Source: Hepsetus odoe (Eukaryota > Chordata > Actinopteri > Characiformes > Hepsetidae). Taken from it: DNA of 64,000 nt. This document shows, in pieces, positions 14,201-22,299 of this stretch; position 1 is the first letter of the stretch, and each line of letters starts with the position of its first letter. The stretch lies in contig CM029381.1 in assembly GCA_017165825.1 (NCBI GenBank), positions 2,573,054 to 2,637,053 of the forward strand. The letters are read 5' to 3'. The notes beneath the pieces were generated by a model. It did no database searches. It had not been told where the DNA came from and saw only the letters and a program-made list of their open reading frames with translations. Position numbers and translations under genes: made by a program.

Positions 14201-17200
14201 TGAAAAACATTGCATATACATAGCTTGTTGCAATTTGGATTTAATGTATTGAATGGAGTTTGTCTGATCGATGATTTGTCAACAGTCCGTCGTGATTGAT
14301 GATGCGTCGGCGGAAAAGCTGCAGAAGCTGCTGTCCATCGTCACGCTCGTCCCAAACTTCCCTTTCATCCTCATAGCGCTGGGAGTCCTCCTCTTCCTCA
14401 TCAGCATCCTCCTGATCATCCGGTCCCGGCAGAAGAAGGTAACATATGAGAGTGTGGGAGAGAGTGAGAATGTGTGTATGGGTGTGTGTGAGAAAAGAAA
14501 TGTCAGTGTGAAGGACAAGTACTTCCCAGAGAGTTCTCCATTATTTTCAGTGTTGTGCTTTCTGAGCAGCCACTGTTCTGAAAAACGGTGGAGGAGCGTG
14601 ACATTTTATCGGTGGGCATTTCCACACAACCTTAAGATCCCGTCTTGTGACTTCAAAGAGGTCGCGCGGTCATTTTCCCGAGCACAGTTCATCTGAAAGC
14701 CTCAGCTTATTATGAAATCACCTGATGGGACGAATCAGCACAAAGGAATGATATACAGAATCGTGGAATTGATTTCGTGCCAAAAATGGCTGGGATGGTG
14801 TCATGTTTCGCCGTTCGCTATGAAAGAGAAAAGCGGAGGCGCAAATGCACGGAGAATACAGTTTAATCACACACACAAACAGCACACAATGGTGAACGGA
14901 CAATTCCGGATCGGCTTGGCTGCCTTAAGTGATCTCCGTTCCAGGTGTTGCAGATCCTGTTGAAAATGCGAGCAAGAGTAAAAACACGGCTAGTACTCCG
15001 GAGATCGGGATCGAACTCCGGGTCGCGCCGTGACAGGCGTGACAGGACCCCCCCTTTCATGTGCGGGCTCCGACCGCACTGACCCAGGAGGGCCACCATC
15101 CGCAGCCTCCGAGGAGTGTGCAGATAGGCCTGTGCGCCTGGGAGGTCGCCCCCGGGGAAGCGGAGCAGGCCGATTTGGGTGATTTCTATGGAAATCGGCC
15201 TTGAGCTGGGGACAAAGAACGTCTCTCGCGGCGACCCAGCTCCGCTCCTCCGGACCATATCCCTCCCAGTCTACCAGGTACTGCAACGCTCCTCGGCGAC
15301 GGCGGGAGTCCAGGATCTCGGTGATCCTGTGTGCTGGACCCCTGTCCGTCTCAATGGGCGGAGGAGGCTCTCTCATGACACTCCCTCGAGCTAATGGTCC
15401 CGGGATCACCGGCTTTAGAAGGGAGACATGAAAAGTAGGGTGAACATTCATGGACGGGGGCAGTTTCAGGCGGTATGTGACCGGGGTTATTCTATTCTCT
15501 ATCACAAATGGACCTATGAATCGGGGCGATAATTTTTTACAGGGTAGTTTGAGGTTGAGGTCTCGAGTGGAGAGCCATACCTTGTCACCCGGTGTGTACC
15601 TCGGGGCTTCTCTCCGGTGTCGGTCTGCCTGGGCGCGAAAGCGACGAATCGCCCGTTCGATGTGCGCATGGGCCCTCTCCCACACCCGCTCTGCACCCTT
15701 GAACCAGTTGTCTACGCTGGGGACCTCCGTGGGAGTCGGGTCCCAGGGGCAAAGCGGTGGTTGGTACCCCAGCACGCATTCGAACGGGGTCATCCTGGTG
15801 GAGGAGTGACGCAACGAGTTTTGAGCGTACTCTGCCCAGTAGAGGTACTCAGCCCAGTCGTGTTGCCGGTTGTAACAGTATGCCCGGAGGAATTTGTTCA
15901 GATTCTGAATGGTCCTCTCCGCCTGGCCGTTGGTCTGCGGGTGGTGACCAGACGAGAGGCTGACCGTGACCCCGAGTTTCTTTAGGAAGGCCCGCCAAAC
16001 CCGTGACGTAAACTGGGACCCTCGATCCGATAGGATATCCTCCGGGAGTCCGTAGAACCGGAACACGTTCTGGAACAAAGCATCTGCGATTTGGAGAGAG
16101 GAGGGAAGGCTGGCAAAAGGGACGAATCGACATCCTTTAGAGAACCGGTCTACTACCACTAGAACACAGGTGTGCCCCTTAGACCTGGGTAGCTCCGTGA
16201 CTAAGTCTATGGACAGATGCGTCCATGGCCTCTGGGGCACTGGAAGAGGTTGGAGCTTACCGGCAGGCATCTCTCGCGGGGTCTTTGTTCTTGCACAGAT
16301 CTCGCATGACCGAACAAAAGCCCGGACGTCTTGGGTGAGCGTGGACCACCAATATCGCCTGTTCACCTTGTCTAAGGTGCGTGCTATACCCGGGTGCCCT
16401 GCTGCTGGAGAGACATGGACCCACCTGAGCAAGGGCCTGCGGAACCGCTCTGGCACATACACCCGATCGGGAGGGCATTCCCCCGGCCTGGGATTGCGCC
16501 CGGCTTCCCGGAGGATGTCCCGCTCAAGGTCCCACTGCACCGGGGCAGCCACCACCGTTGGAGGCAGGATGGGTACTGGTTCTCTCTGGGCCTCCAACGG
16601 GTTATGCATGCCGGACAATGCATCTGCCTTCCCATTTTTGGACCCGGGGCGATACGTGATAGAAAACGAGAACCGAGTGAAGAACAAAGCCCACCTGGCC
16701 TGACGAGGGTTGAGTCTTTTGGCCTGCCGGATGTACTCCAGATTCTTATGATCGGTGAGCACCATGAATGGATGTCGAGCACCCTCTAACCAGTGGCGCC
16801 ACTCCTCCAATGCTGCTTTGACTGCTAGCAGTTCCCTATTCCCTATATCGTAGTTTTGCTCCGCCGGGGTCAACTTGCGTGAATAGAAGGCGCACGGATA
16901 CAATTTACTGGGGTTGCCATGGTTTTGGGATAAGACAGCTCCCAGTCCCACTTCGGATGCATCTACCTCTACGATAAAAGGCCTCCCGGGGTCTGGGAGT
17001 TTAAGGATAGGTGCGGTCGTGAAACGTCTTTTTAACTCCTCAAAAGCTACACGCGCCCCCCGAGTCCAGCTCAAGGACACCGGTTTGCCTCTCAGCAAGG
17101 AGGACAGGGGAGCTGCCACTGTGCTAAAGTTTCTGATGAACCTACGGTAAAAGTTGGCGAACCCCAGAAATCTCTGTAACTGTTTGACGGTACGGGGCTC

Positions 17201-20200
17201 AGGCCAATGCATGACCGCCTCTACCTTGCCTTTCTCCATCCTTACCCCCCGGGGCCCGATGAGGTAACCAAGGAACCCTATCTCTGCCTTGTGAAACTCG
17301 CATTTCTCCGCCTTTACGTACAACCCGTGTGAGAGCAAACGAGAGAGCACCCTGCCTACCTGGGAGACGTGTTCGGCATAGGATTTGGAAAAGACTAAAA
17401 TGTCGTCCAGATACACTATTACAAATTTGCCTAGCATGTCTCTCAGGATGTCGTTAACGAAGGACTGGAAGACAGCTGGAGCATTTGCGAGTCCGAACGG
17501 CATCACCCTGTACATGTAGTGGCCTGAGGTGGTACTGAATGCTGTCTTCCATTCGTCCCCCTTTCGTATCCTCACCAAGTTGTATGCACTGCGGAGATCT
17601 AGTTTCGTAAAGATTTTGGCCCCTTGGAGTTGTTCTAAGGCAGAGGGAACCAGGGGGAGCGGGTAGCGGTACTTAACAGTCACCGAGTTCAGGCCTCTGT
17701 AGTCGATGCACGGCCTGAGTCCTCCGTCTTTCTTTTTCATGAAGAAAAACCCGGCGGAGGCTGGCGAGGTGGACCACACGATGAACCCCTGAGCTAATGC
17801 CTCGGCAATGTACTCCTCCATTGCTCTCGTTTCCGGGCCCGATAACGGGTAGATGCGAGAGCGAGGGGGTGTAGCACCAGTCAGGAGGTCAATCGCACAG
17901 TCCCAGGGTCTGTGGGGGGGAAGCCGCGTAGCCCTTTTGGAGCTAAAGACCTGCCTCCAGGCGGCATACTCGTTTGGGATGGCCGGAGGTAGGTGAGCCA
18001 AGGGGCTCTCCACTGAGGTAGAGGACACAGATAGCCTTGGGGGAAGGCACTGAGCAGCGCACCTTGGGGCCCATGACTGGATCTGTCCCGTTGCCCAGTC
18101 CACTACAGGGTTGTGAGACCTCAACCACGGAAGACCTAATACCATCTCATAGCTGGACTGGGTAAGGACAAAGAATGTGATGTGCTCTGTATGGGACGGC
18201 TGGACGGTAAGTTTAACCGGGTCGGTTACCTGTGACAACCCGTTGTTCGGGATGGGTCTCCCATCCACGGCTCGGATGGTAACCGATCGGTCCAATGCGT
18301 GATGAGGTACCCGCAGGCGATCTGCAACGGAAGCGGAGAGGAAGTTGCCAGCCGATCCGGAGTCTATTAGTGCTGAAACATAAAACATATTATTCGCGTA
18401 GCCCACAGCAACCCTCACCAAGCACTGGTCAGTCAATAAAGCAGCCTTTGAACAAACTGTTCTTACATAGTCTTTCTGCCTTATGGCTGGACAGTCCTTC
18501 TTCCAGTGCCTTGGACTGCCACAGTGATGGCAAAGTCTCCAACTCCCTTGCCGTTCCTTTTCGGACTTGGGTCTCGTGGCTCCGAGTTCCATTGGTTCTC
18601 CCCACTCCCGCTCCTCGGGCTTCCGTGGGGAAGCCGCCCGGACGGGTGATGTGCGAGGGGGACTCCGAGGGCGTGGCCGTGGAGATCGGGGTGGCTGGGG
18701 CCGGCGGTGCTGGTCCAGTCGGATTGCTAGATCGATGACTTCGTCTAGCTCCAGTCCCACATCCCTGCAGGCTAACTCCCGCTGGAGTTCCTCGTGCAGA
18801 CCTGCCCTGAACACCGTGAGGAGGGCCCGGTCGTCCCACCTGCTATCCACCGCGAGGATGCGGAATTCCATTGCGTAGTCCGCAGCTGAGCGCGCCCCCT
18901 GCCGGAGCCTCAGCAGTCTGTCCCCACCGGCTAGTCCATGGGCGGGATGGTCAAAGACGGCACGGAACTGGTCACAAAACCGAGCATAAGAACGTACCGC
19001 CCCATGCTCTCGGTCCCAGACTGCTGTACCCCACTCCGCCGCGCGACCAGAGAGTCGCCCAATGAACGCGGTAATTTTCTCGTGGTCTGTCAGGTGGGGA
19101 AATTGTTCGAAGTACATCGAAAAAGCGACTACGAAGCTTCGACAGGAATCCGGATCCCCGGCATACCTTTCAGGCAGCGCCACGTGAAGCCCCGTGTCTC
19201 TGGGGGGCGGAGTGGCGATCGCCTGCAGTTGCGGGGGAGGGAGCGGACCGGCGGCCACCGTTAGCTTCTCCATCCGACTCGAAAGCTCCGCCAGGGCGGC
19301 GAAAACGTTGTGTTGCGTCCGCTCCTGCTCCATCACCCGCCTGCGAAGCTCCTCGATTTCTCCCCTTCTCTCTTCGCGGGGGAAACCTCCGGCTGCGCCC
19401 CCTTGGGAGGTCCGTTCATCTGTCATGTTTCGCCGTTCGCTATGAAAGAGAAAAGCGGAGGCGCAAATGCACGGAGAATACAGTTTAATCACACACACAA
19501 ACAGCACACAATGGTGAAAGGACAATTCCGGATCGGCTTGGCTGCCTTAAGTGATCTCCGTTCCAGGTGTTGCAGATCCTGTTGAAAATGCGAGCAAGAG
19601 TAAAAACACGGCTAGTACTCCGGAGATCGGGATTGAACTCCGGGTCGCGCCGTGACAGGCGTGACAGATGGTGGATGGAGGCAGAAGTGCAACTATACTC
19701 TGTCATTTCTAGCTAGCCTACAAACAATTCAGAAAACTGTATTTATATAGTTTCTAAACAGAATCTATATTCTAAATATATCTGTATATACATTGGCTTC
19801 AAAAATATTCTGACCCCCTTCACTTTCTTCAATTTTATGATTTTTTTCTCATTAATCTATGCTCAATATCAATGTCCCAATTAAATGAGAATTTGAGACA
19901 AATACAAATGTATTTAAATCTTTTTGGGTTTGATGGAACAAACCTGGATTGGGAGATTTTCTGCTGTTCTTCTTTGCAAATTCTCTCAAGCTCCATCAGG
20001 TAGGACTGGGACTTTGAGTGGACAGCCACTTTCAGCTCTCAGGTTTCCACTGTTTTTTTTTTTTTTGGCCTTGGGACCAATATCAACGATCATGAAACCA
20101 ACATGATCTAATAACACTTAAATATGTTGTTCTCTCTTGTGTGTAACATTGACATTTGAAGCCACTTTAGTAGCTTTTTCTATTCAAAGATAAGTCACAA

Positions 20201-22299
20201 AGCACTATAAACATGTCCCACTATGATAACTAGGATGGTGTGTTAAGCTTCTGGATTGTAATTATATTTGTAAAGACCTAGGAAGTTATCTCATTTTAAT
20301 TCTAGCAGAAGGGCCATAAAATAACTCTTAAAATGAGAGTATGGGCCAAAAATATTCAATTCTGCCTTTGAGTCTACACTTTTTTCCAGATAAGGAAGGG
20401 TCTCTCAGTCATGTTAGCCTCAAAAGCAGTGGAAAATTACTCAAGTAAACAAACAGCGCTTACCACTGTCCCGTAAAGATGCTGTTTCACTTGTTTTTTT
20501 AAATCCCAAACTGGTGAATGTTTTTGACACCATTCTTTATTAATGTGGTGGGCCACCCGTATCCATCTTCCCCCAAAACCTAATGGGGCAGATTAGGTTT
20601 TGGCCATTAATACCCATCTCCTCCAATCAAATGGTCAGTTTGTGAATGGATAAAAGAATGTTCATTTGCCTGAGCATGCACATGTTCAAACCAACCCATC
20701 ATACTGACCCTGAAATATATGGCCAAACACTGTGTGCTTGGTTAATGATCTATTAACACCAGAACATTAGGGGTGTGCAGTTCCCATCCAGCAAGACAGA
20801 ACATATTTAAAGAAATAATAAAATAAAAATAAGGGGGTTTTCTACTCTAATTTGACCAATTCAGCTCATTGGAGCCAGATTAGCCAAGAACTGGAACTGC
20901 CCGCTCCCGTTCTAGCATTTAACCTCCATGAATAACGCTTTGCATTCTAACATCCTTTTTCTTCCTGTGATTCTTCATTCAGAGGGAAGTTAAGCGCTTT
21001 GATTTTACAGAGGCTTTCTATTCTGGTCCTGTGAGTGTTAACTTTACTAACACTTTTTCACCTTTCCCTGAATCATGAACTAGTCTTTAGGCTTCTAGCT
21101 TCTTGATTGTGAAGTGTCAAGCTGTTGGAAAGATTTTTTTACCCCAGTTATACACTTCCTGGCCCAAAAATTTTACTGGACTGCCATTAGCTTTGATTAC
21201 AACAGGCACTGGATGTGGAATAGTTCCAAAAAGCTTACAATGTCACCAGACATGGTCATACTTGAAGAGGATAAATCTGAACTTGTCAGGAGACATGACC
21301 TATTTCTGTCGCTCCAGAGCCCAATCTTTATGCTCACTACCAAATCGGAGCCTTTTCTGGTTAGCCTCATTGACCAGAGGCGAACGGCAGTTTAAGTGAG
21401 AGTGACTATTTGTTGGAGGAGATCCGACAAATAGATCACGAGACAGATCAAAAAGACATACTGGGAAGATTATATATCTCAGCTGGCCTGGAATGGCCTT
21501 GGGAGCTTCCAGGAGAAGCTGGAGGAAGTGGCCGGGGAAAGGCAGCTACCACGACGACCTGGTCCCAGATAAGCAGCCTGGAAAATAAATGAAGGAATGA
21601 ATGGGAAACCACGCCATGCATCAGTGAGGGTTAAATATCTTGTTCCTTAAACATCTTTATCACTGCAATGCCTGTCAGATAAAATGCTCTTCCATATTTG
21701 CTTACTTAAAAGCAAGTGGGGAATTTTTTGGGCCAGGCAATGTAGATGTTTCACCAAGAAATGTTTGACCCTGCAGGCTGATTGGATCACTTTGGCCTTT
21801 CCCAGCATGATTGAGTCTTGTCTTTAAAGTGCAAGATTAAAGTGGCAGTAATCAGATTTATACAGTTTGGCCTCGAATCAAATTTACGCTCATTAAAATG
21901 CACGTTTTTTATTTATAACATTTCATGTTTATAGATATGTGTGTCATAAAATGAAACCATAGAAGTAAGGTTATTAGAGGTTACTAGACCTATATATAAG
22001 AAATAAGATGTATTAGACTCATAGCTTTAGTACAAAACTGAAGAAATTCAAATGCGAAAAATCTGGGGTAAAAATATTTTTTCTTTGCTTTAAGGGGCCA
22101 ACATCCCATTGCTTTATAACATTTCTATAGTTGAAGCAAGGTCTGTGTGTCATTTTCTTCTTCTTTTCTTTTTCTTTCTTCTTTTTCTCAGACCACGGTG
22201 AAGATAGTCACAGACTACTCTCCCATCAGCACCAAGGCAGATGACCCTACTGAAAAGAACGGAACTTACGTTGGGATGATGCCCATTGAGAAATCCTGA
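5698..22299 (+). CDS. scarb2: SCARB2/LIMP-2-like scavenger receptor class B, 3' part (6 exons)
   Basis: This is the C-terminal 227 residues of a CD36-family membrane protein. Exons are 5698-5876, 11451-11569, 12434-12507, 13348-13399, 14286-14438 and 22192-22299 (TGA at 22297). Every junction is GT-AG and every phase agrees. Seen: a cysteine-bearing luminal stretch (GFC...KC...GVLNVAVC), the family block SFPHFY, an NGT glycosylation sequon, the conserved FPIMFLNES stretch, a C-terminal transmembrane helix (exon 5) and a 39-residue cytosolic tail (RQKK plus exon 6). Known of the family: LIMP-2 carries glucocerebrosidase to lysosomes; CD36 and SR-B1 bind lipids and lipoproteins. The luminal sequence is nearer LIMP-2 than CD36 or SR-B1. 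The tail does not end in the LIMP-2 di-leucine signal, so a fish-specific paralogue (scarb2c type) is likely (inference). The 5' exons lie before base 1. A gypsy element sits antisense in the last intron. Confidence 0.92.
5907..6550 (+). repeat. degenerate trinucleotide satellite (ACT/CTG-type)
   Basis: About 640 bases of imperfect three-base units (ACT, GCT, TCT, GGT), beginning 30 bases after the splice donor at 5877. It stays open in several frames, giving false Ser/Thr- and Leu-rich ORFs. Confidence 0.85.
8162..8234. repeat. (CA)n microsatellite
   Basis: Interrupted then pure CA repeat. Confidence 0.95.
8630..8834 (-). repeat. tRNA-derived SINE
   Basis: The minus strand starts GGGGCAGCGGTGGCCTAGTG and ends in GTCACTTTCACTTT. 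Part of the central core is missing. Confidence 0.75.
10665..10880 (+). repeat. tRNA-derived SINE
   Basis: GGGGCAGCAGTGGCTCAGTG head, core CACTGCTCCCCGGGTGCTTT, tail CACAATGACAAGTACAGTCA. Confidence 0.75.
11451..11569 (+). CDS. scarb2: scarb2-like exon (SFPHFY block)
   Basis: The acceptor is cctccag at 11450 and the donor is GTGAGA at 11570. It encodes APVIVSFPHFYLGDQKYVNA and continues to FLDLNP, the most conserved block of the CD36 family. Confidence 0.95.
12020..12155 (-). repeat. tRNA-derived SINE, partial
   Basis: The minus strand carries GGTTGCCCTAGAGTACCC and the AAGGTACC core; the head is missing. Confidence 0.65.
12434..12507 (+). CDS. scarb2: scarb2-like exon
   Basis: It encodes TTGVPVRASKRAQINILLER and then ITGFP (74 nt). 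The acceptor (ends 12433) follows a GT-rich stretch and not a pyrimidine tract. The donor is GTGAGT. Confidence 0.93.
13348..13399 (+). CDS. scarb2: scarb2-like exon (52 nt)
   Basis: A small exon encoding MTRSLNGTIFPIMFLNE, including an N-glycosylation sequon. The acceptor is tctgcag and the donor is GTAAGC. Confidence 0.92.
13515..13747 (-). repeat. second SINE family (tRNA-like head, 'CGCTCTGGATAAAAGC' tail)
   Basis: The minus strand has GTGGTGTAGTGGTAGGATA (A box), GATTCGAATCC (B box), GGTTGCTCCAGGGGGAC and the tail GTCGCTCTGGATAAAAGCAT, a tail shared by many fish SINEs. Confidence 0.65.
14286..14438 (+). CDS. scarb2: scarb2-like exon (C-terminal transmembrane helix)
   Basis: It encodes SVVIDDASAEKLQKL, then about 23 hydrophobic residues (FPFILIALGVLLFLISILLI), then the basic stop-transfer residues RSRQKK. 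The donor is GTAACA. Confidence 0.95.
14799..15044 (-). repeat. 3' LTR of the gypsy element
   Basis: Read on the minus strand it starts with a doubled TGTCACG, has an ATTAAA polyadenylation-type signal and ends CATGACA. The gag-pol stop lies 55 bases inside it. Confidence 0.95.
14990..19426 (-). CDS. Gag-Pol polyprotein with C-terminal chromodomain
   Basis: One frame of 1478 residues from the ATG at 19426; the frame stays open 33 codons further upstream inside the LTR, but that ATG would precede the expected transcript start. Domains by residue: gag capsid-like region 60-250, basic proline-rich stretch, CCHC zinc knuckle CHHC...H...C (299-312), aspartic protease DSG (355-357), reverse transcriptase with YLDD (672-675), RNase H (VDAS about 822), integrase zinc finger (H1004, H1011, C1041, C1044), catalytic D1074, D1134, E1170 (spacing D-59-D-35-E), GPY/F-like segment, and a chromodomain (about 1368-1415, YLVDWEGYG...SWV). 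All catalytic residues are present. Fused gag-pol without frameshift, and the chromodomain, fit Tf1/sushi-type elements, whose chromodomain directs integration to marked chromatin. Confidence 0.95.
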   Translation of the reverse strand: MTDERTSQGGAAGGFPREERRGEIEELRRRVMEQERTQHNVFAALAELSSRMEKLTVAAGPLPPPQLQAIATPPPRDTGLHVALPERYAGDPDSCRSFVVAFSMYFEQFPHLTDHEKITAFIGRLSGRAAEWGTAVWDREHGAVRSYARFCDQFRAVFDHPAHGLAGGDRLLRLRQGARSAADYAMEFRILAVDSRWDDRALLTVFRAGLHEELQRELACRDVGLELDEVIDLAIRLDQHRRPQPPRSPRPRPRSPPRTSPVRAASPRKPEEREWGEPMELGATRPKSEKERQGSWRLCHHCGSPRHWKKDCPAIRQKDYVRTVCSKAALLTDQCLVRVAVGYANNMFYVSALIDSGSAGNFLSASVADRLRVPHHALDRSVTIRAVDGRPIPNNGLSQVTDPVKLTVQPSHTEHITFFVLTQSSYEMVLGLPWLRSHNPVVDWATGQIQSWAPRCAAQCLPPRLSVSSTSVESPLAHLPPAIPNEYAAWRQVFSSKRATRLPPHRPWDCAIDLLTGATPPRSRIYPLSGPETRAMEEYIAEALAQGFIVWSTSPASAGFFFMKKKDGGLRPCIDYRGLNSVTVKYRYPLPLVPSALEQLQGAKIFTKLDLRSAYNLVRIRKGDEWKTAFSTTSGHYMYRVMPFGLANAPAVFQSFVNDILRDMLGKFVIVYLDDILVFSKSYAEHVSQVGRVLSRLLSHGLYVKAEKCEFHKAEIGFLGYLIGPRGVRMEKGKVEAVMHWPEPRTVKQLQRFLGFANFYRRFIRNFSTVAAPLSSLLRGKPVSLSWTRGARVAFEELKRRFTTAPILKLPDPGRPFIVEVDASEVGLGAVLSQNHGNPSKLYPCAFYSRKLTPAEQNYDIGNRELLAVKAALEEWRHWLEGARHPFMVLTDHKNLEYIRQAKRLNPRQARWALFFTRFSFSITYRPGSKNGKADALSGMHNPLEAQREPVPILPPTVVAAPVQWDLERDILREAGRNPRPGECPPDRVYVPERFRRPLLRWVHVSPAAGHPGIARTLDKVNRRYWWSTLTQDVRAFVRSCEICARTKTPREMPAGKLQPLPVPQRPWTHLSIDLVTELPRSKGHTCVLVVVDRFSKGCRFVPFASLPSSLQIADALFQNVFRFYGLPEDILSDRGSQFTSRVWRAFLKKLGVTVSLSSGHHPQTNGQAERTIQNLNKFLRAYCYNRQHDWAEYLYWAEYAQNSLRHSSTRMTPFECVLGYQPPLCPWDPTPTEVPSVDNWFKGAERVWERAHAHIERAIRRFRAQADRHRREAPRYTPGDKVWLSTRDLNLKLPCKKLSPRFIGPFVIENRITPVTYRLKLPPSMNVHPTFHVSLLKPVIPGPLARGSVMREPPPPIETDRGPAHRITEILDSRRRRGALQYLVDWEGYGPEERSWVAARDVLCPQLKADFHRNHPNRPAPLPRGRPPRRTGLSAHSSEAADGGPPGSVRSEPAHERGGPVTPVTARPGVRSRSPEY
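15045..15057 (-). other. polypurine tract of the gypsy element
   Basis: The minus strand reads AAAGGGGGGGTCC directly before the 3' LTR. It is translated as part of the gag-pol frame. Confidence 0.8.
19410..19418 (-). other. putative self-priming primer binding site
   Basis: Two bases after the 5' LTR the minus strand reads TGAACGGAC. This is complementary to GTCCGTTCA at 14893-14901 inside the LTR, close to where transcription would begin. No usual tRNA-complementary TGG start is present. It lies within gag codons 3-6. Confidence 0.6.
19421..19666 (-). repeat. 5' LTR of the gypsy element
   Basis: Identical to the 3' LTR except at two positions, one in the putative self-primer (19515-19523) and one near the outer end. 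Its last bases contain the probable gag ATG. Confidence 0.95.
19789..20095. mobile_element. Tc1-like terminal fragment
   Basis: Begins GCTTCAAAAATATTCTGACC, the end sequence of a frequent fish Tc1 group, and continues as degraded spacer. It starts about 120 bases beyond the gypsy element. Ends uncertain. Confidence 0.35.
21151..21744 (+). mobile_element. non-autonomous Tc1/mariner-type element with nested LINE fragment
   Basis: Imperfect inverted ends share CCTGGCCCAAAAA (21151-21176 and the complement of 21718-21744), each next to TA. The left interior (GGACTGCCATTAGCTTTGAT) resembles a fish Tc1 5' spacer. The middle (about 21380-21595, GGAGCTTCCAGGAGAAGCTG) looks like the 3' end of an unrelated LINE inserted into it. 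Confidence 0.55.
22192..22299 (+). CDS. scarb2: scarb2-like last coding exon (cytosolic tail)
   Basis: The acceptor follows a long CT tract (22151-22191). It encodes 35 residues and a stop. Two YXX-hydrophobic motifs are visible, YSPI (codon at 22216) and YVGM (codon at 22267). No di-leucine motif is present. Confidence 0.9.
   Translation, partial: TTVKIVTDYSPISTKADDPTEKNGTYVGMMPIEKS

Larger units (their letters stand above)
14799..19666 (-). mobile_element. complete Ty3/gypsy chromovirus-type LTR retrotransposon, antisense in a scarb2-like intron
   Basis: Two 246-bp LTRs (14799-15044 and 19421-19666) begin TGTCA and end TGACA in either reading. They differ at two positions only. The element is flanked by a perfect 5-bp duplication GATGG (14794-14798 and 19667-19671). 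One uninterrupted gag-pol frame fills the interior. Near-identical LTRs, a clean duplication and an open frame indicate a recent insertion that may still be mobile. The chromodomain, single fused frame and likely self-primed start point to the Tf1/sushi group of chromoviruses (inference). It lies in the last intron of the scarb2-like gene, opposite to it. Confidence 0.96.

Noticed and set aside
15179..19585. Many plus-strand ORFs across the gypsy element
   Set aside because: Shadows of the minus-strand gag-pol frame, caused by its GC-rich codons.
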